Shown here: piece by piece, positions 45,111-59,000 of the stretch | Layout of the letters: each line of letters opens with the position of its first letter | Numbering within the stretch: position 1 is the first letter of the stretch | Made by a program: the position numbers and the translations under genes | The notes under the pieces: model-generated | Seen by the model: only the letters and a program-made list of their open reading frames with translations | The model's database searches: none | What the model was told of the DNA's origin: nothing | Assembly: GCF_954871325.1 (NCBI RefSeq) | Contig: NC_088776.1 | Location: 2,487,985-2,551,984, forward strand | Direction: 5' to 3' | Length of the DNA stretch: 64,000 bases | Source: Gordionus sp. m RMFG-2023 | Taxonomy: Eukaryota > Nematomorpha > Gordioida > Chordodea > Parachordodidae

Positions 45111-45929
45111 AAAAGAAAGAAAATAGTCAAAATAATTTATATATGAGATATTTTATTTGCAAAACAATAGAAGCTATATGTGAAGTCTTAAGGATGCTAT
45201 GGCGCTAGAAATTTACTCGATTTCCATAAACCACATGATCCGGGAAGATTCTTAGATATCCATCACCGTGTTCGGGCTAATCACTACAAAAGGAAAATAT
45301 ATTACTTATAAAATTTTATTATCTATATATATAATCCTCAAAAAATGTCAATCAAATTTAGCCAATAGTTTTCTTTTAAATATTATTTGTCCAATCAAAA
45401 TGATTATAGCAGTCACAGTCACAACTGTGACATTATATAGTCAATTATTTTACCTGATAATAGTCAATTATAATTTTGTTAATATATTATGTAATATTCA
45501 ACATCTTTATTTATTAATTATTGGACGTTTGTCCTACTTAAATAGGGAGTGATTCTTAATAATATTTAATTAATATTAACAAATTCGGAAGTATTTAAGT
45601 TATGTTAAATTGTAGTTTTAATCTCCATGATATTTAGCGCCATCTATAATATTATATTTTATTTAAAATAGCATTATATTTCTAAGTTGAAATGTAAATA
45701 TTTTGTCTTAATTGATGTCAAATATATTGTTCTTTCTATATATCTATAATTTATCTATCTATCTATCATAGCAATTTTAAGCCAATTTAGATCATATTAG
45801 CAAAATGGATTTAATCTCCTATAAATCATGGAAAGCATTTCAGAAGTATTTTGAGGCAATAGGCAGGAAGGAACATTAGTATGAAAAAAATGTTTACAGA
45901 TAATCCTACAAGAGCTAAGGAATTCAAAT

Positions 45930-46170
45930 CTATAATATATATATTCAATAAAAATCATCATAGCTTAAACATATCAAACACGCATTCATAAACCAAATCG
46001 AACCGCCATTTTCAAAAAAAGAATTTCAATACAAAAAACAATTACAAAACATATAATATATATATTCAATAAAAATCATCATAGCTTAAACATATCAAAC
46101 TATTCATAAACCAAATCGAACCGCCATTTTCAAAAAAAGAATTTCAATACAAAAAACAATTACAAAACAT
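45930..46170. repeat. Tandem duplication of about 115 bp
   Basis: The unit from TTCAATAAAAATCATCATAG to CAATTACAAAACATATAAT occurs twice in a row with a 4-base indel (CACGCATTC against CTATTC). Confidence 0.85.
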
Positions 46171-46329
46171 ATAATAATATAATAATTACAATAATTGATA
46201 TTTTTTTTAACAGACACAACATCGAGCAAAACCTTCAATCATCAGTAAATAATTATATTTTTTAACAGACACCACATCGAGCAAAACCATATACTTTCAA
46301 TTTACACATCTTAATCTTGAAGATACTGA

Positions 46330-47510
46330 AAATCAAGAACAAGTTGAACATTACTGTGGGATTAAGATCTATTTTATTATTTTTTTTTAGATTCCTACAC
46401 AAGATACCATTCAACAAAACCAAACAATGGAACGTTTCATAAAATCTAAAGAAGGCATTATTGCTTCAACAAGAGTAAATTTTATATTTTTAAGATGTGA
46501 TTCCGAAATATATATTTATTAGGTGAGGGGCTATTCTAATATTTTCCATTATTTTTTTAAAATATGTTAATGAAGTATATATTTAGTAATTTTATTTTAT
46601 GTCCACAATGATAAATATTTTAAACTAAACTTATTTATATAAAATTGAGTAAATCTTATATTTTTAAATTTTAATAATAAATCAACATAAGGAGAAAGCT
46701 AGAAAGAGACAGGCACTTTGTCGTATCAAGAAAAGGAACGAACAAAGTCTTATTCCTACAACATCCAACTATCTTGAAGATACTGGAAATAAACAATTTG
46801 CTTCAACATCCAATCATCTTAAAGATACTGAAAATCAAGAACAAGTTGAACTAAAAATTAGATTGCAAATCTTATATTGCTGATAAGTTTCAGCAGATAG
46901 AGGAATTATTATAATTGCCTTCCAAAAATTAAAAATACTGTGGGCCATTAAAATCTATTTTATTATTTTTTTTAGATTCCTACACAAGATACCATTCAAC
47001 AAAACCAAACAATGGAACGTTTCATAAAATCTAAAGAAGGCATTATTGCTTCAACAAGAGTAAATTTTATATTTTTAAGATGTGATTCCGAAATATATAT
47101 TTATTAGGTGAGGGGCTATTCTAATATTTTCCATTATTTTTTATAAATATGTTTATGAAGTATATATTTAGTAATTTTATTTTATGTCCACAATAATAAA
47201 TATTTTAAACTAAACTTATTTTTATAAAATTGAGTAATTCTTATATTTTTAAATTTTAATAATAAATCAACATAAGGAGAAAGCTAGAAAGAGACAGGCA
47301 CTTTGTAGTATCAAGAAAAGGAATGAACAAAGTCTTATTCCTACAACATCCAATCTTGAAGATACTGGAAATAAACAATTTGCTTCAACATCCAATCATC
47401 TTGAAGATACTGAAAATCAAGAACAAGTTGAACATTACTGTGGGCCATTAAAATCTATTTTATTATTTTTTTTAGATTCCTACACAAGATACCTTTGGTG
47501 CAATATCTAA
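46330..47510 (+). repeat. 586-bp tandem repeat of Helitron leader exons
   Basis: A unit starting TAGATTCCTACACAAGATAC occurs at about 46390 and 46976, with a third start at about 47474 that diverges after 25 bases. Each unit has exon-like text: IPTQDTIQQNQTMERFIKS, then KARKRQALCRIKKRNEQSL, then an acidic segment with DTENQEQVEHYCG. That last motif resembles the start of the Rep exon (QEHYCGLLNTKCDYC), so I infer repeated copies of the N-terminal exons of the Helitron gene. Confidence 0.75.
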
Positions 47511-47519
47511 GTATAATTT

Positions 47520-48300
47520 TTTCAGTGATCCTATATCAATAAAAACAAATCAAGTTAAAAATTTTAATTTATGACAATAAATAAATTTATTTAAATTACA
47601 TTCCACGGATCATATTGCCGAAATGTGCCATTCAACGGACTCTTAATCTACCAAAATCAATAAAAACAAACGAAGTTAAAAAATTTAATTTATGTTATCA
47701 AATAGATTTTTTTTAAATTAGATTCCACGATATATATTACCGAAATGTACCATTCAGCAGAATCTTAATCTACCAAAATCAATCAAAATAAACCAAGTTA
47801 AAAATTTTAATTTATCTTAAATTAATTTTTTTAAATTTAATTCCACGAATCATATTACCAAAATGTACCATTCATTCAACAGAATCTTAATCTACCCAAA
47901 TCAATAAAAACAAACGAAGTTAAAAATTTTAATTTATGTTAAAAAATAAATTTATTTAAATTAGATTCCACGGATCATATTGCCGAAATGTGCCATTCAA
48001 TAGAATCTTAATCTACCCAAATCAATAAAAACAAACAAAGTTAAAAATTTTAATTTATGTTAACAAATAAATTTATTTAAATTAGATTCTACGAATCATA
48101 TTACCGAAATGTACCATTCAACAGAATCTTAATCTACCCAAATCAATAGAAACAAACGAAGTTAAAAATTTTAATTTATGTTAACAAATAAATTTTTTTA
48201 AATTAGACACTACCAAAATCTACTATTCACCAAAATCTTAATCTACCCAAATCAATAAAAACAAACCAAGTTAAAAATTTTAATTTATGTATAACAAATA
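47520..48300 (+). repeat. Minisatellite of about 120 bp, seven copies
   Basis: The landmark AAGTTAAAAATTTTAATTTA recurs at about 47553, 47673, 47797, 47918, 48039, 48159 and 48269. Each period also holds TTCCACGGATCATATTGCC and AATCTTAATCTACCCAAATC variants. The last unit is about 10 bp shorter. Confidence 0.9.
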
Positions 48301-48596
48301 TTTTAATAAATATAAATTTCTGAATCACATCTCATAAGATAGATAAGAAAATTTTTGATTTATCCATCATCAGGGGTTATTCAAAATTTATTATTTATTT
48401 ATGAAGTATATGGTTATTAATTTTAATATATGCCCACAATAAAAAATATATTTCATCAACTAATAAAAAAGAAAATTCTTATTTCACTATCATCTTGACG
48501 GGAAAAATATAAGATAAAATAAGTATGTGCTACATAATCGTAATTACCCATGGAATATTTTAGAAAAAATTATTATAAGCCTGGCATATGTTTACA

Positions 48597-49189
48597 TCAG
48601 AGCCGGTGTATTGATTGTGAAATCAATACCCATTGTAACTTCAATACCGTATTGATATCATTATAGATTCAATACCGTAGTGATATATTGCTATTGTAGA
48701 ATCAATACCGTATAGATTTTTAAGATGTTTGCATCGCTTCAAATATATTGGCGACCATTAAAATTATAAAATATTTATTTATTATATATTTTTTCATCGC
48801 TTTATAAATATTGGCGGCCATTTTCGATTTGTAAAAATTTTATTTAAAATAGATTTAATAGTTTTAAATATATTAAAATGATAAATATGATTTTCTATTC
48901 TTTTATATAATTTATCAGGGAATTTATTTATTTTACAATTCTTGATATCCTATATATTTTATATTTGTTTACTCATTATTTGTAATTTGTGAAGTGCTAT
49001 ATAATTGTTGATTCAAAGTTTTATAAATGATATTATGAATTCAAATAAATTAAATGGACTTTGTTGATTGAGTTTATAAAATTTTGTGATTCATATATAA
49101 ATGTCGAATCAAAGATTTATAAAAATCAATAACGTATTGATTTTTGATGGTATTGATTTTACAATTACACCGGGTCTGCAGGTCTCTGA
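48597..49189. mobile_element. CAGAG-ended element nested in the Helitron
   Basis: Starts CAGAGCCGGTGTATTGATTG and ends CAATTACACCGGGTCTGCAG GTCTCTG (written in two parts), so the termini are inverted repeats with the same GCAGGTCTCTG tail as the GC-rich-end hAT family. Short copies of TCAATACCGTATTGAT recur near the left end. No matching target duplication was found. Confidence 0.7.
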
Positions 49190-49257
49190 ATAATCACAAA
49201 AATATTAAATTATATGTATAATTTTTAGCAGGCCTCAAATTTATTTTATTTATTTTA

Positions 49258-51628
49258 GATAAATATTTCTGCACAACAATCATTAGTACAAGAACATTAT
49301 TGTGGATTACTCAACACTAAGTGCGATTATTGCGATTCTATAAATTTTTTATTGGAAAAACTCACAGATGGCAAATTTAAGAATTGTTGTCATAAGGGTA
49401 AAGTTAAGATACCATCAATCCGATATATTCCTTTTTTACAAGACCTTTTATCTAATCCTAACAATGAATTTCATTCAAACTTTATGAAATATATAAGATC
49501 TTATAATAGTTCACTTGCCTTCGCATCCATGGGAGCACAGATTTCTAATAGTTTAAACCCAGGCCCATATTGTTTTAGAGTTCATGGGCAAATTTATCAC
49601 CGAACATCTCATTTATATCCTTCCACTGGGATGCCTCCTAAATTTGCACAACTATATGTCCTTGAGACCACCCAGGCTGTTAATGGCAGGTTACACATGA
49701 AAGAAAATTCTGGTTGCAATGAGGATCTCTTGAAAAGATTAAATATTTTAATAAGACAGAATAACCCATTTTCTATTAGTTTTAAAATCTTGGGAGAAAT
49801 TGATAAAGGAGAAAAAAATAGGGCTATTCAAGAAAATCGTCCAGTTCAAAAAATCAATATGATTTTTCGTGCAGATCGCTCAAGTGACAAGCGAAGATAT
49901 AACATTCCTAATATAGATGAAGTAGCTATGATTTTTACAAATGATGATGGTGAACCCCCATTTAAACGGGATATCAAGGTCTATCCTCGAGTTGATGGTA
50001 GTGATCTGATAAATATAAATATATTAAGCCCTAATCTTGATCCAATGGTATATCCTCTATTATTTCCTTTTGGTGACCCTGGTTGGAAACCAGATTTAAA
50101 GGGTGAAGATACAAGGCGTACATGGGCAAATATCTCACTACTACAGTTTAGATTAGCAATTCGTGAAAATGAATTCAACCCAATCCTTTTTGCTGGGAAA
50201 TTATCACAACAATATATTGTTGATTCCTATTTACAGGTCGAGGCGAATAATTTAAATTTTATTAGACAAAATCAGCCAAAATTACGAGTAGATGAATATT
50301 CTGGATTAATGGACTACTTGGAAACAAAGTCAAACAATATAATTCCCTGCAAAGCAGTAATATTACCATCATCTTTTCAAGGTTCTCAAAGAAATATGCG
50401 AGAACGCTATCACGATGCAATGGCCATTGTGCTCAAATTTGGCAAATCTGATTTGTTTATTACTTTTACATGCAATCCTAATTGGCGTGAAATTAAGGAA
50501 AATCTATTTCCCGGGCAAAGTCCTACAGATAGACCAGATTTAATAGCCCGTGTTTTTAAATTGAAATTAAATGAATTATTGTTCGATATAAATAAAAAAA
50601 ATTTATTTGGTAAATCTATGGCTTTTATATATACAATCGAGTTCCAAAAAAGAGGTTTGCCTCATGCCCATATACTTATTATTTTAAACGATGATAGCAA
50701 AATTGAAACATCTCAAGCTATAGATAAATTTGTTTGTGCCGAAATGCCAGATAAAATTCTCGATCCTAAACTTTTTCAGATTGTTACCCATTTTATGATA
50801 CATGGTCTTTGCGGGATATTTAACCCCAAATCGCCTTGCATGGAAAATGGCATATGTACCAAAAAATTTCCGAAGGATTTTCAAATGGAAACAAGACCAA
50901 ATATTGATGGGTATCCATATTATAAAAGGCGAGATAATGCTATTACAATTCTTTCCGGTAAACCTACGGATAATCGTTATGTTACTCCATATAATCGATA
51001 TCTAATGTTAAAATTCAATGCTCATATTAACGTGGAAATTTGTACATCTATTAAATCGGTAAAATATATCTTTAAGTATATTTATAAGGGCTATGACTGT
51101 ACTAATGTTGACATTAATGTTGCTTCAAATATAAATATTCATGACGAAATTAAATCACATTTAAATGCGCGATATGTGAGTGCATGTGAATCAATGTGGA
51201 GATTATTAGAAAATAATATGCATGACCGCTCGCACGCTGTTATTCGCTTAGGAATTCATTTACCTTTACAACAGCCAGTATATTTCACTGCTGGACATTA
51301 AAGAGATGCTTTATTGAGATCAGAAAATAAACATACTACTTTAACGGCATGGTTTGAGTTAAATAAGACAGATCTAAATGCTAGACAATATCTTTATGGG
51401 GAAATACCTTATCATTATGTGTTTACAAATTACCATTGGAAATTAAGAAAAAAACGATTACATGTAATTTCGAGAATGTATTCCGTTCATCCTAATTCTG
51501 GTGAACGATTCTTCCTTCGATTATTATTACTTCATGTTTGCGGGGCTACAAGTTTTGATTATTTAAAAACTATTAATGGAATTTTAATGAGTACTTTTAA
51601 AGAGGCAGCTATTAAAAGAAATTTGTAA
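49258..51628 (+). pseudogene. Helitron Rep (Helitron_like_N/RepHel N-terminal half)
   Basis: The gene product nicks and joins DNA in rolling-circle transposition. From a ttttag acceptor at about 49257 the frame starts with a zinc-binding motif (KCDYCDSINF, then CCHKG). Downstream are the Helitron_like_N region, FITFTCNPNWREIKENL, the HUH motif as HAH in KRGLPHAHILI, and the two-Tyr region KYIFKYIYKGYD. A TAA at 51299-51301 interrupts the frame just before LRSENKHTTLTAWFELNK, and the same frame resumes to 51628 with RQYLYGEIPYHYVF. More stops lie between 51628 and 51780. Both HUH histidines and the tyrosines survive. Confidence 0.9.
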
Positions 51629-52023
51629 TCAGATGAAAAAGAGTGGGAATCATGCTTAGAAGAGGGATCAATATATCAAATGCCGTCACAACTTCGGAGT
51701 ACTTTTGCCTTTATCTGCATTTTTTGTTAGCCTGAAAATCCTGCATATCTATGGAATAGGTTCAGATTTATGATGATTGAAGATTATTTGCGTCAATATT
51801 CAGAAGTAATTGCAATAAACATGGCTTTAATGGACATTAAAAACGTTTTTTTCTTGATCATGGTTTATGCTGTCAAAGTTTTGATCTTCCTTCACCTACA
51901 AAAATCCCCCCAAAACAACATTATGATGCCCATGTTGAAGCTGCCGATTCAATCGAGCGTATATCTAAATTAAACCGATTACAAAAATATGCTTTTGATT
52001 TAATTATACAAGCGATTGAATTA

Positions 52024-53369
52024 GAAAATATTCCAGAAAGATATTTCTTCGTGGATGGCCCTAGAGGTTCAGGTAAAACGTATCTTTACAATACCTTAAT
52101 GTGTTATATAAGAGCAAAAAATCAAATTGTATTGCCTTTTGCAACCACCGGCATATCCTCTATTCTTTTAAAGGGGGAAGAACCATCCATAGCGGATTTA
52201 AATTACCTGTGCCTATCTTTGAAACTTCTACATCCCATATGAATTTACATAGTTCGCTAGTTCTAGATATTAAAAATAGCAAATTGATTATTATTGATGA
52301 GGCCACAATGATGACTAAACACGCTTTGCGATGCATTGACCGATTACTTAAAGACATTATGAAAAATTCCCACCCATTTGGCGGAAAAGTAATTTTATTA
52401 GGTGGTGATTTTAGACAGACTTTACCAGTAGTGCCTAAAGGCTCCAAAGTCGATATTATAGAGTCCTGTATAAAAAGTTCATATTTATGGAGTCATTTTA
52501 AAATAATACATTTGATTGATAATATGCGTATTTCATCAGATCAAGTTGATTACAATGCTTGGTTACTTAAAATTGGAGATGGGCTATCACGCAGCAATTC
52601 TGATCTTCCTACAAATAGTGTTGAAATCCCACCTTATTTGCTTGAAAATGATTCATTAATAAAATGTGTGTATGGTAATTCTATAGAAATTGCTGATATA
52701 GATAGTCTTTCTACTAAAATAATATTAACCACCAAAAATAAAATTGCACTTACCCTCAACAACGATATCATTAATATAATTTCAGGCCCTATCAAACATT
52801 ATTATAGTGCAGATTCCATTGAAAGCGATAATAAGGATGATATAATGAATTTTCCAATAGAAATTTTGCATTCACAAACTCCATCCGGTATGCCACCTCA
52901 CAAGCTAACACTTAAGGTTGGTACAATTGTTATGCTATTACGCAACTTGAGCCCAAAGAAAGGACTTTGTAATGGTACCCGTTTAATCATACGACATTTA
53001 CATATTAATTTTATCGACGCTGAGGTATTGACAGGCACTAATAAGGGTTATCGAGTTTTTCTCCCACGAATAGATCTAGCTCCAAGTGACTCTCAGTTAC
53101 CATTTACTTTAAAAAGACGACAGTTTCCTATAATTCCCGCTTTTGTGATTTCAATAAATAAAAGTCAAGGACAAACTTTTGATCATGTAGGCTTATTCCT
53201 CCCTGAGCCCGTCTTTGCCCATGGACAACTATATGTGGCTCTTACTAGATGTAAATCTCAAAATAATATGAAAATTATGATTTTGCCATCAGAATTACAA
53301 GGAAAAATTTTAAAAAATGATAAAACTTTCACACAAAATATCGTATATAATGAAATCTTAAATTCATAA
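52024..53369 (+). pseudogene. Helitron Pif1-like helicase domain
   Basis: The helicase half of RepHel unwinds DNA during transposition. Walker A is visible as DGPRGSGKTYLYNTL (52054 on); near 52180-52200 the frame shifts by one base, and the rest reads continuously to 53369. Seen in order: KLIIIDEATMMTK (Walker B), GGKVILLGGDFRQTLPV, a long linker, and the C-terminal FVISINKSQGQTFDHVG and GQLYVALTRCKS motifs of Pif1 helicases. The piece between 51780 and 52024 (SEVIAINMALMDI and on) links it to Rep in broken frames. At least four to five disruptions separate Rep and helicase. Confidence 0.9.
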
Positions 53370-53399
53370 TTTGTAAGAAATTTAAAAAAGTCACCAACT

Positions 53400-53800
53400 T
53401 TGTTATTCACCATCAAATCACCAACTTTACATCATCTTCAAAAACTAAACCACCTCGAGCAAAGAAAAGAGAACTTCTTCACCATCGCTAAACCATCTTT
53501 CTCACCAAAAACAATATATTCTATTTTATAATTTCAATTTACACGTTTTATTTCAGGTTATTTACAGCAAACTACGAGCAAGAAAATTACAACATCATCT
53601 TAAAAAACGAAACCAACTTGAGCAAAGAAAAGAGAACTTCTTCACCATCGCTAAACCATCTTCCTCACCAACAATAGTATATTCTATTTAATTTCAATTT
53701 ACACGTTTTATTTCAGGTTATTTATTTCAGGCTATCTACGGCAAACATACGAGCAAGGAAATCACAACATCATCTTCAAAAACGAAACCACCTGAGCAAA
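53400..53800 (+). repeat. Tandem repeat of about 165-190 bp after the helicase
   Basis: Two and a half units share GAGCAAAGAAAAGAGAACTT, CTTCACCATCGCTAAACC, and TTTACACGTTTTATTTCAGG. Each unit has a TTTCAG acceptor-like site, again suggesting multiplied small exons. Confidence 0.8.
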
Positions 53801-54339
53801 GAAAAGAGATTGAAATCTCCTTTTTTAGGTTAAATTTTCTATATTATAAAATTTATTATATTATATTTTTTATATGGCTACAAATGCATATGTGTTGTAA
53901 CCCGATAATCATCAACTCTTGAAGTATAAATATTTATTATATTTTCTTATAATTCATATCTTTGTCTCTTTTTTTCTATTTCTTCCTTCTTATTTTCATT
54001 CTTTTTTTCATTTCTTTGCTCCCCTAAAATCCATCTCCTACCTTCACGCGGTGGGGAGTGAACAGTAATTCTGACTAACAGGAGCTCTGGTAAATAATGT
54101 TAGTATTTAGGGTGCTAATAAGAGATATTGTTTCATTTTTGTAATTTAAAATATAAATTTCGAAATCACATCTCATAAAAAGGAAAATGTCTGATTCATC
54201 CATCATCAAATAAAGGTAAAATATATTATTCATCAATCATTGAATAAAAAAGACAATTCCTCTCTCTTAGTCTTAATGGGTTGGAATTGGCCTGAAGGAG
54301 GAGGGGGAGGGGTAAAAAGAATTATCGTAAAAGAACGAA

Positions 54340-54381
54340 TAAAATTCTCATCCCCGTCATTTTTGACGGGTTTTCAACTAG
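54340..54381 (+). terminator. Helitron 3' hairpin and CTAG terminus
   Basis: CCCGTCA pairs with TGACGGG across a four-to-five-base T loop, followed by TTTTCAA and CTAG. This is the structure thought to stop rolling-circle replication. Confidence 0.85.
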
Positions 54382-54893
54382 TATTATATAATCGCAAATA
54401 TTTATTGCTGTAATAAATAGATAAATATTTTATACCAAAAATTATTATCTTTAGCTTACCAAATGTCTTTTATTGTTTAACTTATTATTTATTTGCTAGT
54501 ATTATATGCGTGCATAATAAATAAAAAAATAGGAAATAACCAAAAATACGGCCCAAGACCCGCAAAAAGGGGGTACGGGGGCATAATTTTCAGTAGTCCC
54601 ATGAGTAAAGGTAGGTGACGCTCCTGGTTGCATGTAATAACAAAATAAAATGTATCGAGGGAAAGAGATATTGATATTATTAATTGTAATCAGTAATGCT
54701 ATTATTACGGAAAATAATTAAAGATTACATAGGGGAAGAGGATGTTGCAAACGATATTTATAATTGTAGTAATGCTAATTCCTTATTATAGAATACAATT
54801 ACCATTACATTATTTGGAAAGGGGAAGGGGTATTAATATTTAAAATTGTATTTAGTAACGCTGATTCCTTATTATGGAAAACAATTAAACAAC
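54382..54893. other. Anonymous intergenic stretch
   Basis: AT-rich, with a short direct repeat of GTAATGCTATTATTACGGAA-like text (54690, 54765, 54855; about 75-bp spacing) and a GC-richer patch at 54550-54630. No gene recognised. Confidence 0.4.
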
Positions 54894-55217
54894 CAGGGGC
54901 TTTACTAGCCTTTAGAATCTCAGGGGACTCGAAAATTCTTTTTTGAAATTATTTTCAAAAATGACTTTTTTAAAATTTTTATAACATAATCTAAATTTTT
55001 TTTTTTTAAACTAACAATATCTTCTTTTATTTTTTTTAATCTAAAATAAATTACCTTTTTGAAGGTATTATCACAAAATTACTTTTTAAAGTCAATATTA
55101 AACATTACATATTAGTTTTTATAGCTAACAATATTTAAAATAAATATTTTAAGGTCTCTTTACATTTTACAAGGGCTTGAGCCACTATGTCCCCCCCCTC
55201 CCCTAGTGACGCTACTG
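54894..55217. mobile_element. Degenerate CAGTAGCGTCACTAG-ended element
   Basis: The right end reads CCCTAGTGACGCTACTG; the left, CAGGGGCTTTACTAG, matches its complement at 11 of 15 positions. A further degenerate copy starts at about 55496 (GTAGCGTCACTAAAGG) and reaches about 55690. No coding sequence. Confidence 0.5.
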
Positions 55218-55699
55218 AACGGAAAAAAAGATATCTGAAATATGAACCAAATGATGTATATATATATATCAATAGATTGCAAAATTCATTTAATACATTC
55301 AAGTGTTTCTACATATGAGCAGCGGACCTATATGTATGGGTACTTTTAATAAATGAATCTTTTAGTTGTATGTATATACTCATTGTAAAAACCATGCTTG
55401 GTCTAATTAGAAACATTTCAGGTTGCCCTTTAGAATTTGTTATTTCTCAATAATTAAGGATCTTATGAGTTTATATCAGTAAGGTCATCTGTAGCGTCAC
55501 TAAAGGAGAGATGCAGGGGCCGAGCCCCTGAAAAATTATAGCCCCTTCAAAATTTTGAAATTTATAAGGTAAATTTGTTAAAAATAAAATTTTGGATATG
55601 TAGTTAAAAAAAAGATAATTTTGAATATAATTAAAAAAAGATTTATAGTCCCTTGAGATTGTAAGGGCAAGTGCCCCCTAACTGCCATCTCAATAAAAT

Positions 55700-56058
55700 C
55701 GATTGAGTTTATTATAATCCAACCAACAAGTTATCTAGTTCTTACTTTACGGCTTACACATCCTAAAAACCTATTCCTTCTTGTTAACCTTAAAAATTCT
55801 ACCCATTAATTCATGTCGATCATCCTTTCAGAATCGATACCATTGCGGTCTTCTTTCCTATTTGAGTCCAAAACAAAAATATTACTTTAAATTTATAATT
55901 TATATAGTTATATTAAAAATAATATAAATTCTACAATGTTAACCTTAATGTTAATAGTAATTGGTAAACATATGTGTTTATCAAGCACCTGACATATCCT
56001 CCATTAATTTATCCATATCTATTTTATTTTGTAGACCGCATCCCTTTAAAAAATTCTT
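55700..56058. promoter_or_regulatory. Upstream region of TIM17 with a possible 5' UTR acceptor
   Basis: Just before the start codon a pyrimidine-rich tract ends TTTTGTAG at 56034, which could be the acceptor of a 5' untranslated intron. Small minus-strand frames (KEDRNGIDSERMID at about 55840; DMDKLMEDMSGA at about 56000) look coding-like but are too short to support. Confidence 0.35.
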
Positions 56059-59000
56059 ATGGAAGAATATGCTAGAGAGCCATGGTATGGTTTGTTTAAA
56101 TATTGATTAACCATATTAAAATAAAATAAATCGATGAGATAGATTAAAATAATATTTTTTTAGTCCTTGGAGAATAGTAGATGATTGTGGTGGAGCCTTT
56201 ACAATGGGAGCTTTAGGTGGGAGTTTATTTCAAGCTATTAAAGGGTTTAGAAATGCGCCTATAGTAATATTTATATATAATGTTAATGAGGTCGAGTTAT
56301 CGATCTAAATTTGTTTCTTTAAATCATTGCTTAGAATATTTTTTCATAAAAATAAATATTCATATAAAAGGGTTTTAATCGAAGGATGATAGGCTCATTG
56401 ACAGCTATAAAAGAAAGGGGACCGATAATAGGGGGTAAACATTTTTAATATTTCATTTATTTATAGTCTGAAATAAAATGACATGTATCTTTGTTGATTT
56501 TAATATTGTGCTTATAATGCTAACTTTATATAAATTAAATTTTTTTTTATATTACCGTATACTAATGTTTAAATTTATGATAGAGTCAGAGTTCAGAATA
56601 TATTGTCCAATTTGTAAATTCAATTAAAATCACTTTTAAAGCAATTTAATTGATTTGACACTAAATTTTTTAAAACTGCTTTCCGATTAGTAAACTAGAT
56701 GCATAATTGTGTTAAATATAAAACCATATGAAAAAATGCCTAATAAATTAAGGAGGATAAAGTGATTTTTGGTCTGAATCCTCATCCTCAATTACTTGGG
56801 CTTCCCTTAAAACATTAACAATTCTTATGGGGCTTTTACCATAGATTGGTGAACATCTAATTTAAGCAGATTATACCCAAGTTTAGCCACAAAAATCATA
56901 AAAGATTACACATAATCAGTCACTTTTTAATAGCTCTAGCTAATTATATTTTAAATCTGAACTTTCCCCTATTTAAATATATATGGAACAAAAGAAAATA
57001 TAAAAGATCAAAGAAAAATATTTTTTATTTTATATAAATATTTTAAAACAAATGCAATTTTTTTTGCCAGACTATTTAAATGACTATTATAGCAGTGATC
57101 TGCATTGGGCCTAATTTTTCAAGCCTGGCCCTGCCTGAAATTTTTTTAATAAGTTTTGTTGGCCCTGCTCAAACCCAACATTTTTTTAAAAACTTACCGC
57201 CTCTGCTTTGCCTGAATTTATTTAAATAAAATTAATTTTTAAAATTACTCAAAATAAAAGATATATTTTATATGGCCTCTAGTTTCTATAAATATATTTG
57301 AATACTTTCATTTTACATAAAAAATTCAACATAAAATTGATAAATTTAGATATATTTTAAAAAATTATAAGATTTGACCTGACCTGGCCCAAATTATTTG
57401 AAAATATTAGGCCCGACCCAGCCCAAACCCGAATTGTTTTAAAAAAATAGGCCCGTACCTGGCCCGGCACTTTTGCAGATCTCTATATTAGAGACCTTTT
57501 TTAAAATAATAAGAGCTATTTATCTCTACTATTTTTGCTAGCTAATACATAGCCAACTGGGTAATATAAACTTAGCGGATTCTCCACCTGTAACATTCAC
57601 AGAATTGACATTGAAATATATGTCAACCTTTATCAAAACATGTTCAGAGTCTTGATCATATTTCTTTGACTGATAAAAGAAGACCTGAATTGTTAAAGGG
57701 AATTTACCTCGTGAACTTCATAGCTATTATTGTTGTTCGATGTGAAATTAGAGCCTATTAAAATTTTCGATGGAATCTTAATGAGAGGGATACCCTAATC
57801 AGAGAGATCTGCAAAACTTGGGCCTATTTTTAAATTTTTTTTTGGTTTGGTTAGGGTAACCCTAATATTTTTAAGAAAAATAAATGTGGGCAGGGATTAG
57901 CTTAAATTTTTAAATGTAATATTGAATTTTCTGAAATAAATTGATATATTTAAGATAAAATTTTGCAAGAAACAAGGCTCCAATATTTTTTATTTGTAGA
58001 ATATTATTTTTTATAATTATAAAAATGCTAAATTTTTCTATATTTAAATAAATTTGGGCAATGCTGGGTTGAAAAATTGTTTGTATAAAGAAAATCTATG
58101 GGCAAACTTATTTATGGGTTAACTGTTAAAAAAAATTTCATTTTTAGTCTTTTATAAAATTTTTTTGTTTTTTCCAAAAAAAAAAGGATTATTATTATCA
58201 AAATCAATCAATTTAAAAGTGTAAATATAATTATCTTGTTCTTGATTTTAAAAATTAAATTCAATATATTTTATAAATTAAGTCAATAAAATTGAGCTTA
58301 AAATGATTAATCTTATTAATTTTAAAAAAATTTGCCGCTTTTGCTTCAACCTACCCTCGCTTGTTCTGACATAGCTACCCACTAACTAAAATTCAAATAT
58401 TAAAGGTAACATTTCAAATTTCTTAGAGGAGACTTTGGACTACTGCTAATATTCGTTCATTTTAGTCAGCGCCCATAAGTTTCTTGGACTTTTTACAGAA
58501 TCCAATCCACTTGGCACCGGTCTTGTCTTATTTAGAAATCTTGGATGGAGTTAATAATTCATCTAAATTTGGCACAGAAAGATCATAATTTATAACAAGA
58601 ATCTCTTATCTGAAATTACTAATTTAGAATCCCTTTATATAGAAAATTTTAATTGAATAACTTCTCCGAGGCTGCTGCATACACCTTCAATTATTTTAAT
58701 ATTTCATGAGGAATATAAATTGACTAAGTGCATGGTTTATGAATGATATTTTTTATTTTTAAATTATACATATTGCCTCTGTTAAAAGCACATAAAAATT
58801 CAACCCTATACATATACATTATAATTGAATTTATTATATTTTGTAAATTACTTTAAATTAGGTATCTTTATTGATTTTTTAAAAAAAAACATAGGAAATT
58901 TCGCCGTGTGGGGCGGTCTCTTTTCTACCATAGATTGTAGTCTTGTTCAAATACGGAAGAAAGAAGACCCCTGGAATTCTATAACGAGCGGAGCGTTGAC

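Larger units (their letters stand above)
45322..54381 (+). mobile_element. Helitron, about 9 kb, inactivated
   Basis: Rolling-circle transposon. The 3' end is well defined: a hairpin CCCGTCATTTTTGACGGG followed ten bases later by CTAG and a T (54378-54382), as Helitrons require. The 5' end is placed at TCTATATATATAATCC after an A (45321), giving insertion between A and T; this is less certain. Inside are Rep and helicase code on the plus strand, multiplied leader exons and a minisatellite. No terminal inverted repeats or target duplication are expected for Helitrons. Confidence 0.75.

Noticed and set aside
55995-56040. Minus-strand frame DMDKLMEDMSGA next to the TIM17 start as a divergent gene
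   Set aside because: Too short, and no further exons were found upstream on that strand.
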